From assembly GCF_020149935.1 (NCBI RefSeq), contig NZ_CP083757.1, forward strand, positions 1,550,001 to 1,614,000: 64,000 bases of DNA, written 5' to 3'. The stretch is from Marinilongibacter aquaticus. Lineage in GTDB: Bacteria > Bacteroidota > Bacteroidia > Cytophagales > Spirosomataceae. A program made the position numbers and the translations under genes. The notes under the pieces are model-generated. The model saw only the letters and a list, made by a program, of their open reading frames with translations. It did not search any database and had not been told where the DNA came from. Of this stretch, positions 36,691-45,427 are shown piece after piece (the first letter of the stretch is position 1; every line of letters starts with the position of its first letter).

Positions 36691-38024
36691 TTCTCACCAA
36701 AATTGTCGGAAATAACCTTCCGCAAAGCCAAATGTGGCCGTAAAACAGGCGGTTTCGCTTGACGACTTTGCTCTTCCCTTTCGGCCTTTTTATACTCGGT
36801 CAGTTCTTGTTTTCTGTATCCTTCGTATTCTTCATCGGTCATTTCTTCCCTTTTCTTTTGCCCTGCCGCATAGCCGTGCTTGAAGGCATACACACGTTTG
36901 TCCGATTTCGAATTCTTCAACAAATCCAACATTTGGGAATTTTGCTTCAACAATTCGGCTCTTTCAGCACGTATTTCATCCACATGCCCGAGCAAGTCGA
37001 GATGATTTTGGAAGTTTTCGTATTCGGCTTTCACCTTTTGATATTTATTGTCCAAAACCGATTTCTGTACGGCAAGCTTTTTCAATCGCCTGTTGCACCG
37101 CCTAATCTTGGGGTTCATTTGCAAACCACGATACCAATAACATTGTAAAATCGGGAAAGCAATGCCCAAGCAGATGGCCCCGGCAATGGCAAAAAGCACC
37201 CCGCTGAGCACAAAAGAAAGCAAGGCCCAAGGGCTGTTCACCAAATCGAGGTTCAACTGATCGTAAGCCCTCAATTTCGTTTCGATTTTTTGCATCAGTG
37301 CCGTATCGTCTACGGGGACAGACGGATCGATAGATGTGCTCTCCAATTGCAAAGATTTCACCTCGCGGTTGATCGCCTCTTTCAGTTTATCCGTCTTATA
37401 GGCTTCGTACCTAAACCAACCCAAAATGATCAAAGTGCCCACCGCAAAGACAATAAGAGCCCCTTGAAAAGCATTGTACAATTTCGTAGCTCCTTTTTCG
37501 AGATACGGCCTTTCCACCAAACGCTCGTAAGCTGGTTTCAGCAAAATACTGAGCGAAGCCAAACCCACCGCAAAAGCCCATGCTTCAAAGGTGTTTCGGA
37601 TATTAAGAGCATAGGCCACGATTTCATGGGAAATGATCAAATCGCCCGCGACAAAGGCTATGCCCGCCAACAAATAGAGTATCCCGGCCAAGAGGGCATA
37701 ATGCGTATGCCTCTCCTTTTTCAAATCCAAAGCCTCTTGCTTTTCCTGCTCCAGCTTTTCCACCTCCCTTAAAAGCCCATGCCGCTCGAGATCTGTGGCT
37801 TCGAGTTCTGCTTTTTTGCCAATGAACTGAGCATATACAGGCTTTTGATTATTTTTAAACTGGTCCGTTTTTCTCTCCAGTTCATCCAAGCGTACTTGGT
37901 TGGCCTTCATCCTTTCTTCCAGCCAACTCTCGCTCGCTTCTGCACCGATAAAACCTTCAAAACCCTCGGGCTGGAGATTTCCCATTCCATGCTCAAAACC
38001 CGTCTTAAAATCTTCCTGTGCCAT
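36687..38024 (-). CDS. Unrecognised coiled-coil/four-TM protein B
   Basis: A 445-aa protein of no family I recognise. Residues about 36-105 form a charged heptad-rich coiled coil. They are followed by hydrophobic segments at about 107-130, 144-165, 185-204 and 268-295, with a soluble loop of about 60 residues between the third and fourth, and by a second long coiled coil (about 310-385) ending in a polar tail rich in Lys, Glu and Arg. Its start lies 2 bp after the stop of the upstream gene, so the two are translationally coupled. Segment SPWALLSFVLSGVLFAIAG resembles SWALLFFVFSLFLFSG in that gene, hinting at a paralogous pair. It is probably an inner-membrane scaffold; function unknown. Confidence 0.7.
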   Translation of the reverse strand: MAQEDFKTGFEHGMGNLQPEGFEGFIGAEASESWLEERMKANQVRLDELERKTDQFKNNQKPVYAQFIGKKAELEATDLERHGLLREVEKLEQEKQEALDLKKERHTHYALLAGILYLLAGIAFVAGDLIISHEIVAYALNIRNTFEAWAFAVGLASLSILLKPAYERLVERPYLEKGATKLYNAFQGALIVFAVGTLIILGWFRYEAYKTDKLKEAINREVKSLQLESTSIDPSVPVDDTALMQKIETKLRAYDQLNLDLVNSPWALLSFVLSGVLFAIAGAICLGIAFPILQCYWYRGLQMNPKIRRCNRRLKKLAVQKSVLDNKYQKVKAEYENFQNHLDLLGHVDEIRAERAELLKQNSQMLDLLKNSKSDKRVYAFKHGYAAGQKKREEMTDEEYEGYRKQELTEYKKAEREEQSRQAKPPVLRPHLALRKVISDNFGEN

Positions 38025-38026
38025 GA

Positions 38027-39151
38027 TTATTCAATAATTTTTTTGATCTGTGCCCGCGTCAATTTATCTCTGTACGATCTGGCCAACTTAAACTCGCTTT
38101 CAAACAAATGCACAATGGCTGTTTTCTTGCTGAGCAATGCATTCAACTCTTTCTCTACTCTATTCAATTCGGGAATAATCTTCCATTTCTCTACCCGAAT
38201 AGCGTCCAAACTTTCCTCCAATTCTTCGATATCTTCTCTCAAATCGCTTATTCCAGTGCCTTGCATTTTCAAAATCGCCAGGTTTTCACGCCAGATCTTC
38301 CAATCCTCGCGAATCACACTGATGTTTTCGAGCAACAATTTCCCAGAGAACAAAAACAAAGAAAACACGAAAAAAAGCAAAGCCCAGGAGGTCATGACAG
38401 GCACTTGAGGCCAAACATATACGAAAACGAAAAACGAGGCCGAAAGCGGGAGCAGCACTTCTTGCAATACACGACGAAAATCGATTCTCTCTTCTGAATT
38501 CTGCAAAAAAGAACGACCAGAAAACAAACTGAACATGCCCGCAAAAAACACCCCTACCGCAATGGGCATATGGCGATCGGGAAAGTCGTTTTTCAAAACA
38601 AAATCGATCAAAACCAAATTGCCCATGGCCATGGCCAAAGAAAAGAACAAGCTGGCTACACGCCTGGGCAGTTGATGTGCCTTAGGCGTTTGCCGAGCAT
38701 AGGTTTCTATTTCCCCTTGCTTTTCGGCCACTTGCTTTTCCAAACGTTCCATAGCCAAATTGTGCTCACCGATCCGTTCGGAAAGCAATTCCACTTCTTT
38801 CGAAGCCCCAGCCGTTTGTTCTGCAAAAAACGACTCAATCGTTTTCAGCTTTTCTTCGATACTGACGTCGGTCAAACCAAAAATAACGGCCTCGTCGCGT
38901 ACCGCATCTTCATCTTGCAGCCAATCGGGCAAGGTGCCTTTCGATACTTTCACTTGGGGTTTTTCCCCAGATTGGGGAAGAGGAAAGGTTTGCACCTCCG
39001 TGATAGGCGGGCTGGTTTCTAAGGGCTCTGCTGGCTCCATTTCCAGCGGCATTTGCTCAGCCACAGGCTGTTCCAATTCGAAGTACGATTTTTCCAACGC
39101 ATCTTTGTCGCGTTGGAAATATTGCCGAATCGCTTTAAAGGGGTTGTTCAT
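38027..39151 (-). CDS. Unrecognised coiled-coil/four-TM protein A
   Basis: A 374-aa protein and the first gene of the unit. A Pro- and Glu-rich N-terminus (about 30-75) is followed by a coiled coil (about 110-155), four membrane segments (about 165-187, 194-212, 230-249, 256-276) and a C-terminal coiled coil (about 290-350). The order coiled coil, four helices, coiled coil is shared with the downstream product, so a heteromeric membrane complex is possible. No catalytic motif is visible. It lies 84 bp from the divergent esterase gene. Confidence 0.7.
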   Translation of the reverse strand: MNNPFKAIRQYFQRDKDALEKSYFELEQPVAEQMPLEMEPAEPLETSPPITEVQTFPLPQSGEKPQVKVSKGTLPDWLQDEDAVRDEAVIFGLTDVSIEEKLKTIESFFAEQTAGASKEVELLSERIGEHNLAMERLEKQVAEKQGEIETYARQTPKAHQLPRRVASLFFSLAMAMGNLVLIDFVLKNDFPDRHMPIAVGVFFAGMFSLFSGRSFLQNSEERIDFRRVLQEVLLPLSASFFVFVYVWPQVPVMTSWALLFFVFSLFLFSGKLLLENISVIREDWKIWRENLAILKMQGTGISDLREDIEELEESLDAIRVEKWKIIPELNRVEKELNALLSKKTAIVHLFESEFKLARSYRDKLTRAQIKKIIE

Positions 39152-39235
39152 TATAATTTTGAGTAATAGCTTCTACAACTAAACTTTTAAATTGATTATT
39201 TTATTTTTGCCTCTCAACAAAAAAGTGATAAACGG

Positions 39236-40000
39236 ATGAAATTGTTTTTCAGGAAATTGGGCGAAGGACGCCCCTTGGTAATCCTTCACGGCGTTTTTGG
39301 CTCGAGCGACAATCTGTTCACTGTATCCAAGCATTTGGCCGAAAACGGTTTTGCCGTCTATATACTCGATGCCCGCAACCACGGGCAATCGCCACACAGT
39401 GCTGCATTCAATTACGACGAAATGGCTGGCGACCTAAACACTTTCTTGGAAGACCATCAGCTGCAAAACCCTATTATACTTGGGCATAGCATGGGCGGCA
39501 AAACCGTTATGCAATTTGCCCAAAATTACGATAATTTCGAAAAACTCATTGTGGTCGACATCGCACCCAAGTATTATCCTCCACATCATCAGCACATTAT
39601 CGATGGACTTCGGGCCATCCCTATTGACGAGCTGAAAAGCCGAAAAGAAGCGGAAGAAATATTTGGCCAATATGTATCCGATTTGGGCGAAAGGCAATTC
39701 ATTTTGAAAAACATTTACCGCACAGAGGATGGCGGTTTTGCTTGGCGGCTCAACGTCCCCGTAATTGCCGAAAACATCGAAGAGGTAGGTGCAGAAATTG
39801 TAGCCCAACGCAAGATCGAAAAACCTGTACTCTTTATTCGGGGCGGAGAATCGCCTTATATTTCCGATGCGGATTTCAAGCAAATACAAGACACTTTCAC
39901 TCAGGCTAAACTAATCACAATTCCTGGAGCGAACCACTGGGTGCACGCCACTCAGCCTAAGGCCTTTTTAGAGACCGTGCTCGATTTTGCCAATGAATAA
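39236..40000 (+). CDS. Alpha/beta hydrolase, YbfF-like esterase
   Basis: A 254-aa alpha/beta-hydrolase. The oxyanion region is LVILHGVFGSSDNL, the nucleophile elbow GHSMGGKTV and the catalytic His is in PGANHWVH. The pattern DARNHGQSPHS is diagnostic of the YbfF/ABHD11 group, which hydrolyses short acyl or acyl-CoA-like esters. It is followed after 21 bp by yjbQ on the same strand. A TATTTTTG at 39202-39209 could be its -7 element. Confidence 0.88.
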   Translation: MKLFFRKLGEGRPLVILHGVFGSSDNLFTVSKHLAENGFAVYILDARNHGQSPHSAAFNYDEMAGDLNTFLEDHQLQNPIILGHSMGGKTVMQFAQNYDNFEKLIVVDIAPKYYPPHHQHIIDGLRAIPIDELKSRKEAEEIFGQYVSDLGERQFILKNIYRTEDGGFAWRLNVPVIAENIEEVGAEIVAQRKIEKPVLFIRGGESPYISDADFKQIQDTFTQAKLITIPGANHWVHATQPKAFLETVLDFANE

Positions 40001-40021
40001 CACGTTCAAAACCTGACAATC

Positions 40022-40444
40022 ATGCATTTCATTCAAAAAGAGATTCGACTTCGGGCTTTTCCTCGCGGTTTTCATCTGATTACGGATAAAATAGTGCAGG
40101 CCATTCCCGAAATCAAGAAACTGGAAGTGGGCATTTTACAGGTTTTCATCAAGCACACTTCAGCTTCGTTGACCTTGAATGAAAACTGGGATGCCAGCGT
40201 ACGTCGCGATTTTGAAAGACACATCAATGTCATGGTTCCTGAAAACGCGGCCTACTACGAACACAATTACGAAGGCTCTGACGATATGCCCGCCCACATA
40301 AAAGCTTCGCTCATGGGCAGTTCGGTGCAGATTCCGATTAGCCATGGCCAATTAAACACCGGCACTTGGCAAGGAATATACCTTTGCGAGCACCGCAATG
40401 CCGACAGCGGGCGTAGCCTTGTACTGACCGCTTGGGGGCAATAA
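40022..40444 (+). CDS. yjbQ: YjbQ/UPF0047 family protein
   Basis: A 140-aa single-domain protein with the conserved family motifs VFIKHTSASLTLNEN and GTWQGIYLCEHR, which carry the His and acidic residues of the putative active site. E. coli YjbQ has been linked to a secondary thiamine-phosphate synthase activity, but the physiological role is uncertain. It is the second gene after the esterase and ends next to the convergent mdh terminator. Confidence 0.92.
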   Translation: MHFIQKEIRLRAFPRGFHLITDKIVQAIPEIKKLEVGILQVFIKHTSASLTLNENWDASVRRDFERHINVMVPENAAYYEHNYEGSDDMPAHIKASLMGSSVQIPISHGQLNTGTWQGIYLCEHRNADSGRSLVLTAWGQ

Positions 40445-40486
40445 AAAAGCACAAGATCGGGCCGAATTCGACCACAGATCTTGTGC
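40443..40486 (-). terminator. Intrinsic terminator of mdh
   Basis: A 10-bp perfect stem (GCACAAGATC at 40449-40458, GATCTTGTGC at 40477-40486) is followed on the minus strand by TTTTTTAT. It lies 22 bp past the mdh stop. Confidence 0.85.
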
Positions 40487-40508
40487 CATATTCAATATCA
40501 AAGACCGA

Positions 40509-41447
40509 TTAAAGTCCTTTGATCGCTTCGTTCATTGTGCGTACAGCTTCGGCCGATGCTTCGAAAGCAGCCTTTTCTTCGTTGTTCAAGCGTACGTTCA
40601 CAATCTTTTGCCATCCGCCTTTTCCAAGTACAACGGGCACCCCGATACAGATATCTTTCTGTCCGTATTCGCCATTGAGGTACACGCAAGAAGGGATGAT
40701 TTTCTGCTCGTCGCGAAGGATAGCCTCCACCACTTGGCAAATAGCTGCACCCGGTGCATACCAAGCAGACGTACCCAAAAGGCCTGTCAATGTAGCACCA
40801 CCAACCATAGTTTTCTGAGCCACTTCAGACAAAGCTTCTGAATTGATGAAGCGGCTTACAGGTAGGCCATTCCAAGTGGCCAAACGAGTCAACGGGATCA
40901 TGGTTTTGTCGCCGTGTCCACCGATTACCATTCCGCTGATGTCGTTCTGAGACACGCCCATGGCTTCGCCCAAACGGTAACGGAAACGCGATGAATCGAG
41001 AGCACCGCCCATACCGATCACACGCTTTTTGTTGATGCCCATTTCCTGAGCAATTTGATATGTCAAATAAGTCATTGTATCCATTGGGTTCGATACAATC
41101 ACGATCACTGCCTTTGGCGAAACTGCAAGGGCGTTTGTCACTACCGTACGCACGATACCCGCATTGATGCCAATCAGCTCTTCACGAGTCATGCCCGGCT
41201 TACGCGGAATGCCCGAAGTTACCACGATCACATCCGATTTTGCAGTTTTGGCATAGTCGTTGGTGGTTCCTACAATTTTAGTATCAAAGCCCAAAAGCGA
41301 AGACGTTTGGTTCAGGTCCATGGCTTTCCCTTCGGCATAGCCCTCTTTGATGTCCAAGATTACGACTTCGTCAGCCACTTCTCTCCTGGCGATCACATCA
41401 GCAGCCGTTGACCCTACCGCTCCGGCACCTATTACAGTTACTTTCAT
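40509..41447 (-). CDS. mdh: Malate dehydrogenase (LDH-like, type III)
   Basis: 312 aa from the ATG at 41447. The NAD fold opens with MKVTVIGAGAVGSTAADVIA. The substrate Arg lies in SGIPRKPGMTRE and the catalytic His in GGHGDKTMI. It interconverts malate and oxaloacetate in the citric acid cycle. The longer in-frame extension begins with the TTG that is the -33 element of its promoter, so it is rejected. The gene stands alone. Confidence 0.96.
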   Translation of the reverse strand: MKVTVIGAGAVGSTAADVIARREVADEVVILDIKEGYAEGKAMDLNQTSSLLGFDTKIVGTTNDYAKTAKSDVIVVTSGIPRKPGMTREELIGINAGIVRTVVTNALAVSPKAVIVIVSNPMDTMTYLTYQIAQEMGINKKRVIGMGGALDSSRFRYRLGEAMGVSQNDISGMVIGGHGDKTMIPLTRLATWNGLPVSRFINSEALSEVAQKTMVGGATLTGLLGTSAWYAPGAAICQVVEAILRDEQKIIPSCVYLNGEYGQKDICIGVPVVLGKGGWQKIVNVRLNNEEKAAFEASAEAVRTMNEAIKGL

Positions 41448-41491
41448 TTTATCTTTAGGTTTAAATTCAGGAATATTCCTGTTCGATTGAG

Positions 41492-41522
41492 CAAAATTAT
41501 CGTTGTGAACTGCTTTTCCCAA
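41492..41522 (-). promoter_or_regulatory. Promoter of mdh
   Basis: On the minus strand TTG (41522-41520), a 20-bp spacer and TAATTTTG (41499-41492). The predicted start point is about 40 nt upstream of the ATG. Confidence 0.7.
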
Positions 41523-41623
41523 ACACTTTCATTGCATTTTTCATAAAAAACAACGGAATCAGGCAAATTTTTTTGCACCGAAAACTGTTTTCAAGGCAAG
41601 TGCAGATTAATCCGATTACATCA

Positions 41624-42058
41624 ATGCCAAACCAAAAACCAGACGACGACATTTTGACACGCGTGCTCCACTCCATTTTCTTCCGAAACTCAATGGGCAA
41701 GGCGGGTCGTATTTCCCGAAATTCGAGAAGTATCCTGAGCTTGTTGCAAAGGGTGTTCAGTAAAACCAAACACATGGGCGTGGGGGGCGTTTTCGATACC
41801 ATTCGTCAGAAAACCCTCATCATCGGCCAACTTTTGAAAGCCTATGCAAAGGGCGAATACCGCGACGTCGAAATGAAGAACTTAATCATCATGGTTGCAA
41901 GTTTGGTCTATTTCCTGTCGCCAATTGATTTGATTCCCGATCTTCTACCCGTATTTGGCTATGCCGACGACATAGCCCTACTCACATACGTATTGCGTAG
42001 CGTAAGCGAAGAAGTGGAAAAATTTGAGCTTTGGCAGATGAACAAGGACTTGAAATGA
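41624..42058 (+). CDS. DUF1232 (YkvA-like) membrane protein
   Basis: 144 aa from the ATG at 41624. The C-terminal half carries the DUF1232 signature YFLSPIDLIPDLLPVFGYADD, a hydrophobic hairpin probably inserted in the membrane, following a basic N-terminal half. The function of the family is unknown. A longer frame from 41573 adds 17 unconserved residues. A TAACTTTG between it and tatA (42089-42096) may be the -7 element of tatA. Confidence 0.85.
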   Translation: MPNQKPDDDILTRVLHSIFFRNSMGKAGRISRNSRSILSLLQRVFSKTKHMGVGGVFDTIRQKTLIIGQLLKAYAKGEYRDVEMKNLIIMVASLVYFLSPIDLIPDLLPVFGYADDIALLTYVLRSVSEEVEKFELWQMNKDLK

Positions 42059-42121
42059 GATCGGCTTTATTTTACGCATTTTTATAAATAACTTTGCTGA
42101 ACTATATAATTTAATAAAATC

Positions 42122-42322
42122 ATGGAATTAGCGACATTGTTGTTCTTGGGGAACTTGGGCGGAACTGAAATCTTTGTAGTCTTATTTGTTATTCTGTTGT
42201 TTTTTGGTGCCAAAAAATTACCCGAATTGGCCAGAGGCTTGGGTAAAGGAATAAAAGAGTTTAAAGATGCCACTAAAGATGTGAAAGAAAACATCGAAAA
42301 AGCGGCCAACGGCGAAGATTGA
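42122..42322 (+). CDS. tatA: Twin-arginine translocase subunit TatA/TatE
   Basis: 66 aa: one N-terminal membrane helix (GTEIFVVLFVILLFFGAKKL), the FGAKKLPELARGLGKGIKEF hinge and amphipathic helix typical of TatA, and a short acidic tail. TatA oligomerises to form the translocation site for folded proteins with RR signal peptides. No tatB or tatC lies in the window. It is followed by a strong terminator. Confidence 0.95.
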   Translation: MELATLLFLGNLGGTEIFVVLFVILLFFGAKKLPELARGLGKGIKEFKDATKDVKENIEKAANGED

Positions 42323-42346
42323 TTTCTTCCTGTAGTGAAATTATGG

Positions 42347-42379
42347 AAGCAACGGTTCAAAAGACCGTTGCTTTTTTTG
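42347..42379 (+). terminator. Intrinsic terminator of tatA
   Basis: A 10-bp perfect stem (AAGCAACGGT at 42347-42356, ACCGTTGCTT at 42364-42373) is followed by seven T. Confidence 0.88.
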
Positions 42380-42459
42380 TGAAACGGCCTTTTTCTTTAC
42401 TAAAATTCTGCACTTTTTTGACGAAAACGCATTTCTATACGTTAAATTCGGCAAAAACA

Positions 42460-42490
42460 TTGCTTTTTCAATTGCTCAAACCTACATTTG
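42460..42490 (+). promoter_or_regulatory. Promoter of the MltD-like gene
   Basis: TTG at 42460-42462, a 20-bp spacer and TACATTTG at 42483-42490, 60 bp upstream of the chosen ATG. Confidence 0.7.
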
Positions 42491-42549
42491 AAAAGCTTTC
42501 TTAGTAAAACATGCTCTTCGAACACCAAAAACTGTATTTACACCTAGAA

Positions 42550-44388
42550 ATGGCCAAAGGAATTATCACCAAACTCACCGCCTGCACTTTTGCAATGCTT
42601 TCACTTTCTGCTTTCGCTCAAGACAGCTCAAAAAGTGAAGTGAAAGAAGTGGACGCCATCGTAATTGGCAAAAAACAAAATGTCGCAAAAGTCGATTCGC
42701 AACGAACCGAAAAGGCCGTTTTCCCTGGAGCTATCGAGGTCACCGATGTGCGAGACAGCAAAGTCTTCCACATTATTCCGGCCACCGACGAGGTGATAGA
42801 AGAGCGTATAAAAAAGCTGGAAAATATCATGCCCATGCCGTATAACGATCACGTGAAGCGGTATATCGATTATTTCCTGTACAAAAGACCGAGTTTTGTA
42901 AAGCAGATGTTGGAAAGAAAAGAGTTTTACTTTCCCATCTTTGAGAAGTATCTGGTGAAATACAATATGCCACCAGAAATGAAATATTTGGCACTTCTTG
43001 AGTCGGGTTTGGATCCCAATGCCGTTTCAAGAGCCCGTGCAGTTGGACTTTGGCAATTCATGTCGTATACAGGTAAGGAGTATGGTCTTCGCATCACCGA
43101 TTATCAAGACGAAAGAAGACACTTGGAAAAAGCAACTGACGCTTCGTTCCGTTACCTAACCAATCTGTACAATATGTTCAACGATTGGGAATTGGCTTTG
43201 GCATCGTACAATACTGGCCCGGGAAGAATAAGAAGAGCCATTCGTCGCTCTGGCCATTCAGATTATTGGGCTTTGCATAATTATATCCACCGCGATACAA
43301 GAGCCTATGTACCCCAATGGGAAGCCTTGAATTACCTGATGAACTATTCGGCTGAACACGGAATTTTCCCCGATTACGAGATGGCCCTTCAGCCCGTAGA
43401 AATGAAACATATTGTGGTAGATGGCCCGCTAAATTTGGAGACTTTCTCTGCTCTGAATTACATGGACTACAAAACATTGCAATTGCTGAACCCACACCTT
43501 CTGAAAAGCGAATTGCCAGATTACGCCCGTCAAGTGGAAATTCAAATGCCTTTGGAAACTTTCGAATACTATGCTGCCAACAAAAGTTGCATCATGGATT
43601 CGGCACAAGTGCTTCAAGGGGCTCACACCAACTACATTGCTCATGAAGATGCCAAAGGCGAATACCATATAGAGCAAAAAGAGGTAAAACATTCTTACCG
43701 TGTACGTTCGGGTGATAACCTTTCTACTTTGGCCGGTCGTTTCCATGTTTATGTAAGTGATTTGAAAAGATGGAACGGATTGAAATCAAGCATGATCCGT
43801 AACGGCCAGTATTTGGTTTATTTCAAATCAGAAAGCGTGAAGGTGTACGATGTAATCGCCAAAGAAAAGGAAGAAAAAGTACAGATTGCCCAACAGAAAA
43901 CAGCGACTGCCCCTGCAAAAAGCAAAGAAGGCGAAAGAACCAATTTGAAAGTAGCTTCAGCTGAAAAAACAGTGGCAGAAAACAAAGGGAAGACCAAAGA
44001 AGAGCCTGCTTTTCATTACGAAAAGAAAAATGTAATGCGTTATCATACAATTCGTAATGGAGAAAACCTGATTGAATTGGCCCAACGCTACGGTACTACA
44101 GTAAGCCAATTGATGGAATGGAACGACATTCATTCAAAAAATAGAATTTACAAAGGCCAAAAACTGAAATACTATACGACCATTTCAGAAAAGGTTTTCG
44201 AGAGCGAAGAAAGCAAAGACGCAGGCCAAGCAAACGACAAAAGTTTCATCGTGCATGTGGTGCAGAAAGGCGATACGCTTTGGAACATCTCTCAACGCTA
44301 TGGCTACAGTGTGGCTGAAATTAAAAAATGGAACAACCTTACAGGAAACACTGTGAAAGTGGGACAAAAAATCAAACTAGAAGGTTGA
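42550..44388 (+). CDS. mltD: MltD-like lytic transglycosylase with LysM repeats
   Basis: 612 aa from the ATG at 42550, which opens a signal peptide ending LSAFAQ. A goose-type SLT domain covers about residues 120-290, with catalytic Glu in LALLESGLDPNAVSRARAVG and the motif ASYNTGPGRIRRAIRRSG. Three LysM repeats follow: SYRVRSGDNLSTLAGRFHVY, RYHTIRNGENLIELAQRYGT and VVQKGDTLWNISQRYGY. It cleaves the glycan strand of peptidoglycan to form 1,6-anhydro products. It has its own promoter and terminator, so it is monocistronic. Confidence 0.93.
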   Translation: MAKGIITKLTACTFAMLSLSAFAQDSSKSEVKEVDAIVIGKKQNVAKVDSQRTEKAVFPGAIEVTDVRDSKVFHIIPATDEVIEERIKKLENIMPMPYNDHVKRYIDYFLYKRPSFVKQMLERKEFYFPIFEKYLVKYNMPPEMKYLALLESGLDPNAVSRARAVGLWQFMSYTGKEYGLRITDYQDERRHLEKATDASFRYLTNLYNMFNDWELALASYNTGPGRIRRAIRRSGHSDYWALHNYIHRDTRAYVPQWEALNYLMNYSAEHGIFPDYEMALQPVEMKHIVVDGPLNLETFSALNYMDYKTLQLLNPHLLKSELPDYARQVEIQMPLETFEYYAANKSCIMDSAQVLQGAHTNYIAHEDAKGEYHIEQKEVKHSYRVRSGDNLSTLAGRFHVYVSDLKRWNGLKSSMIRNGQYLVYFKSESVKVYDVIAKEKEEKVQIAQQKTATAPAKSKEGERTNLKVASAEKTVAENKGKTKEEPAFHYEKKNVMRYHTIRNGENLIELAQRYGTTVSQLMEWNDIHSKNRIYKGQKLKYYTTISEKVFESEESKDAGQANDKSFIVHVVQKGDTLWNISQRYGYSVAEIKKWNNLTGNTVKVGQKIKLEG

Positions 44389-44411
44389 TTTCAGTACATT
44401 ATCGATATTTT

Positions 44412-44448
44412 TGGAGAGCCGATGTTTATGCATCGGCTCTCTTTATTT
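44412..44448 (+). terminator. Intrinsic terminator of the MltD-like gene
   Basis: An 11-bp perfect stem (GAGAGCCGATG at 44414-44424, CATCGGCTCTC at 44431-44441) is followed by TTTATTT. It shows that the reading frame starting at 44411 is not the real start of the next gene. Confidence 0.88.
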
Positions 44449-44464
44449 AAACCCAATCGACCAA

Positions 44465-45427
44465 ATGCAAACGCCGAGCAGAGAGGAAATCATCAGCAGC
44501 CACGAACGCATAAAGCCTTTCATCAAAGAAACGCCCCTTCTCCATTCCGAAGCCTTGGATCGTATACTGAACTGCGAAATCTGGGTGAAATGTGAAAACG
44601 AGCAAGTGGCCCGAGCATTTAAATCGCGAGGAGCTTTCAATGCCGTGCTTCAGCTCAAAGAAGCCCAATTGGCCAACGGACTCGTGACCCACTCTTCGGG
44701 CAACCACGCCCAATCTTTGGCCTATGCAGGAAAAATCCTCGGAGCCAAAACCTATGTGGTTATGCCGGAAACGGCTCCGCAAGTAAAAATAGAAAAAGTA
44801 AAAGCCTTAAACGCAGAAATAAGTTTTTGCAAAAACAACCCCGAAGCTCGTCAAGCGGCGGCCGACGAGATTGTCGCACGCACTGGAGCGACATTCATTC
44901 ACCCTTTCGACAACCACAATGTAATCTGTGGACAAGCCACGGTGGCAAAAGAAATCATTTCGAAACAACCCGATCTGGATGTATTGATCCCACCCGTGGG
45001 CGGGGGCGGCCTTTTGAGCGGAACAGGGCTTTCCGCTAAATATTTTGCTTCGGGATTGGATGTCATTGCGGCCGAGCCCGAAGGAGCATTGGATGCCATA
45101 AAATCATTCCGTACGGGACAAGTGGAGAAAGCAGACTATGTGAACACTTTGGCCGATGGCTTGCAAACTTACCTCAGCCCGCGGACATTGCACATTATCC
45201 GAGACACGGTAAAAGATATCCGAATGGCCAAAGAAAGCAGCATCCCCTTGGCCATGAAAATGATTCATACACATTTCGGCATTTGGGTCGAACCGTCCTC
45301 GGCAGTCACCTTGGCGATGCTCATTGATCAGAAAGAAGAATTCGAAGGCAAAAAATTGGCTCTTATTCTTACAGGAGGAAACATATCTACTGAAAGAGCA
45401 GAAGAAATCACCTCGTCAGTTTCTTGA
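44465..45427 (+). CDS. Threonine dehydratase / serine racemase-like PLP enzyme
   Basis: 320 aa from the ATG at 44465, chosen because the longer frame runs through the preceding terminator. It is a fold-type II PLP enzyme: the PLP lysine is in ARAFKSRGAFNA, followed by THSSGNHAQSLAYAGKIL and the phosphate loop PVGGGGLLSGTG. There is no C-terminal ACT-like regulatory domain, so it is a short catabolic-type threonine dehydratase or a serine racemase; the two cannot be separated here. The last 20 bp overlap the convergent DUF1080 gene. Confidence 0.88.
   Translation: MQTPSREEIISSHERIKPFIKETPLLHSEALDRILNCEIWVKCENEQVARAFKSRGAFNAVLQLKEAQLANGLVTHSSGNHAQSLAYAGKILGAKTYVVMPETAPQVKIEKVKALNAEISFCKNNPEARQAAADEIVARTGATFIHPFDNHNVICGQATVAKEIISKQPDLDVLIPPVGGGGLLSGTGLSAKYFASGLDVIAAEPEGALDAIKSFRTGQVEKADYVNTLADGLQTYLSPRTLHIIRDTVKDIRMAKESSIPLAMKMIHTHFGIWVEPSSAVTLAMLIDQKEEFEGKKLALILTGGNISTERAEEITSSVS

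Noticed and set aside
41448-41522. Longer N-terminus for malate dehydrogenase
   Set aside because: The extension begins at the TTG of the -33 promoter element and precedes the NAD-binding start motif.
44411-44464. Upstream start for the threonine dehydratase-like gene
   Set aside because: The extra codons are made of the terminator hairpin of the preceding gene; the ATG at 44465 is used instead.
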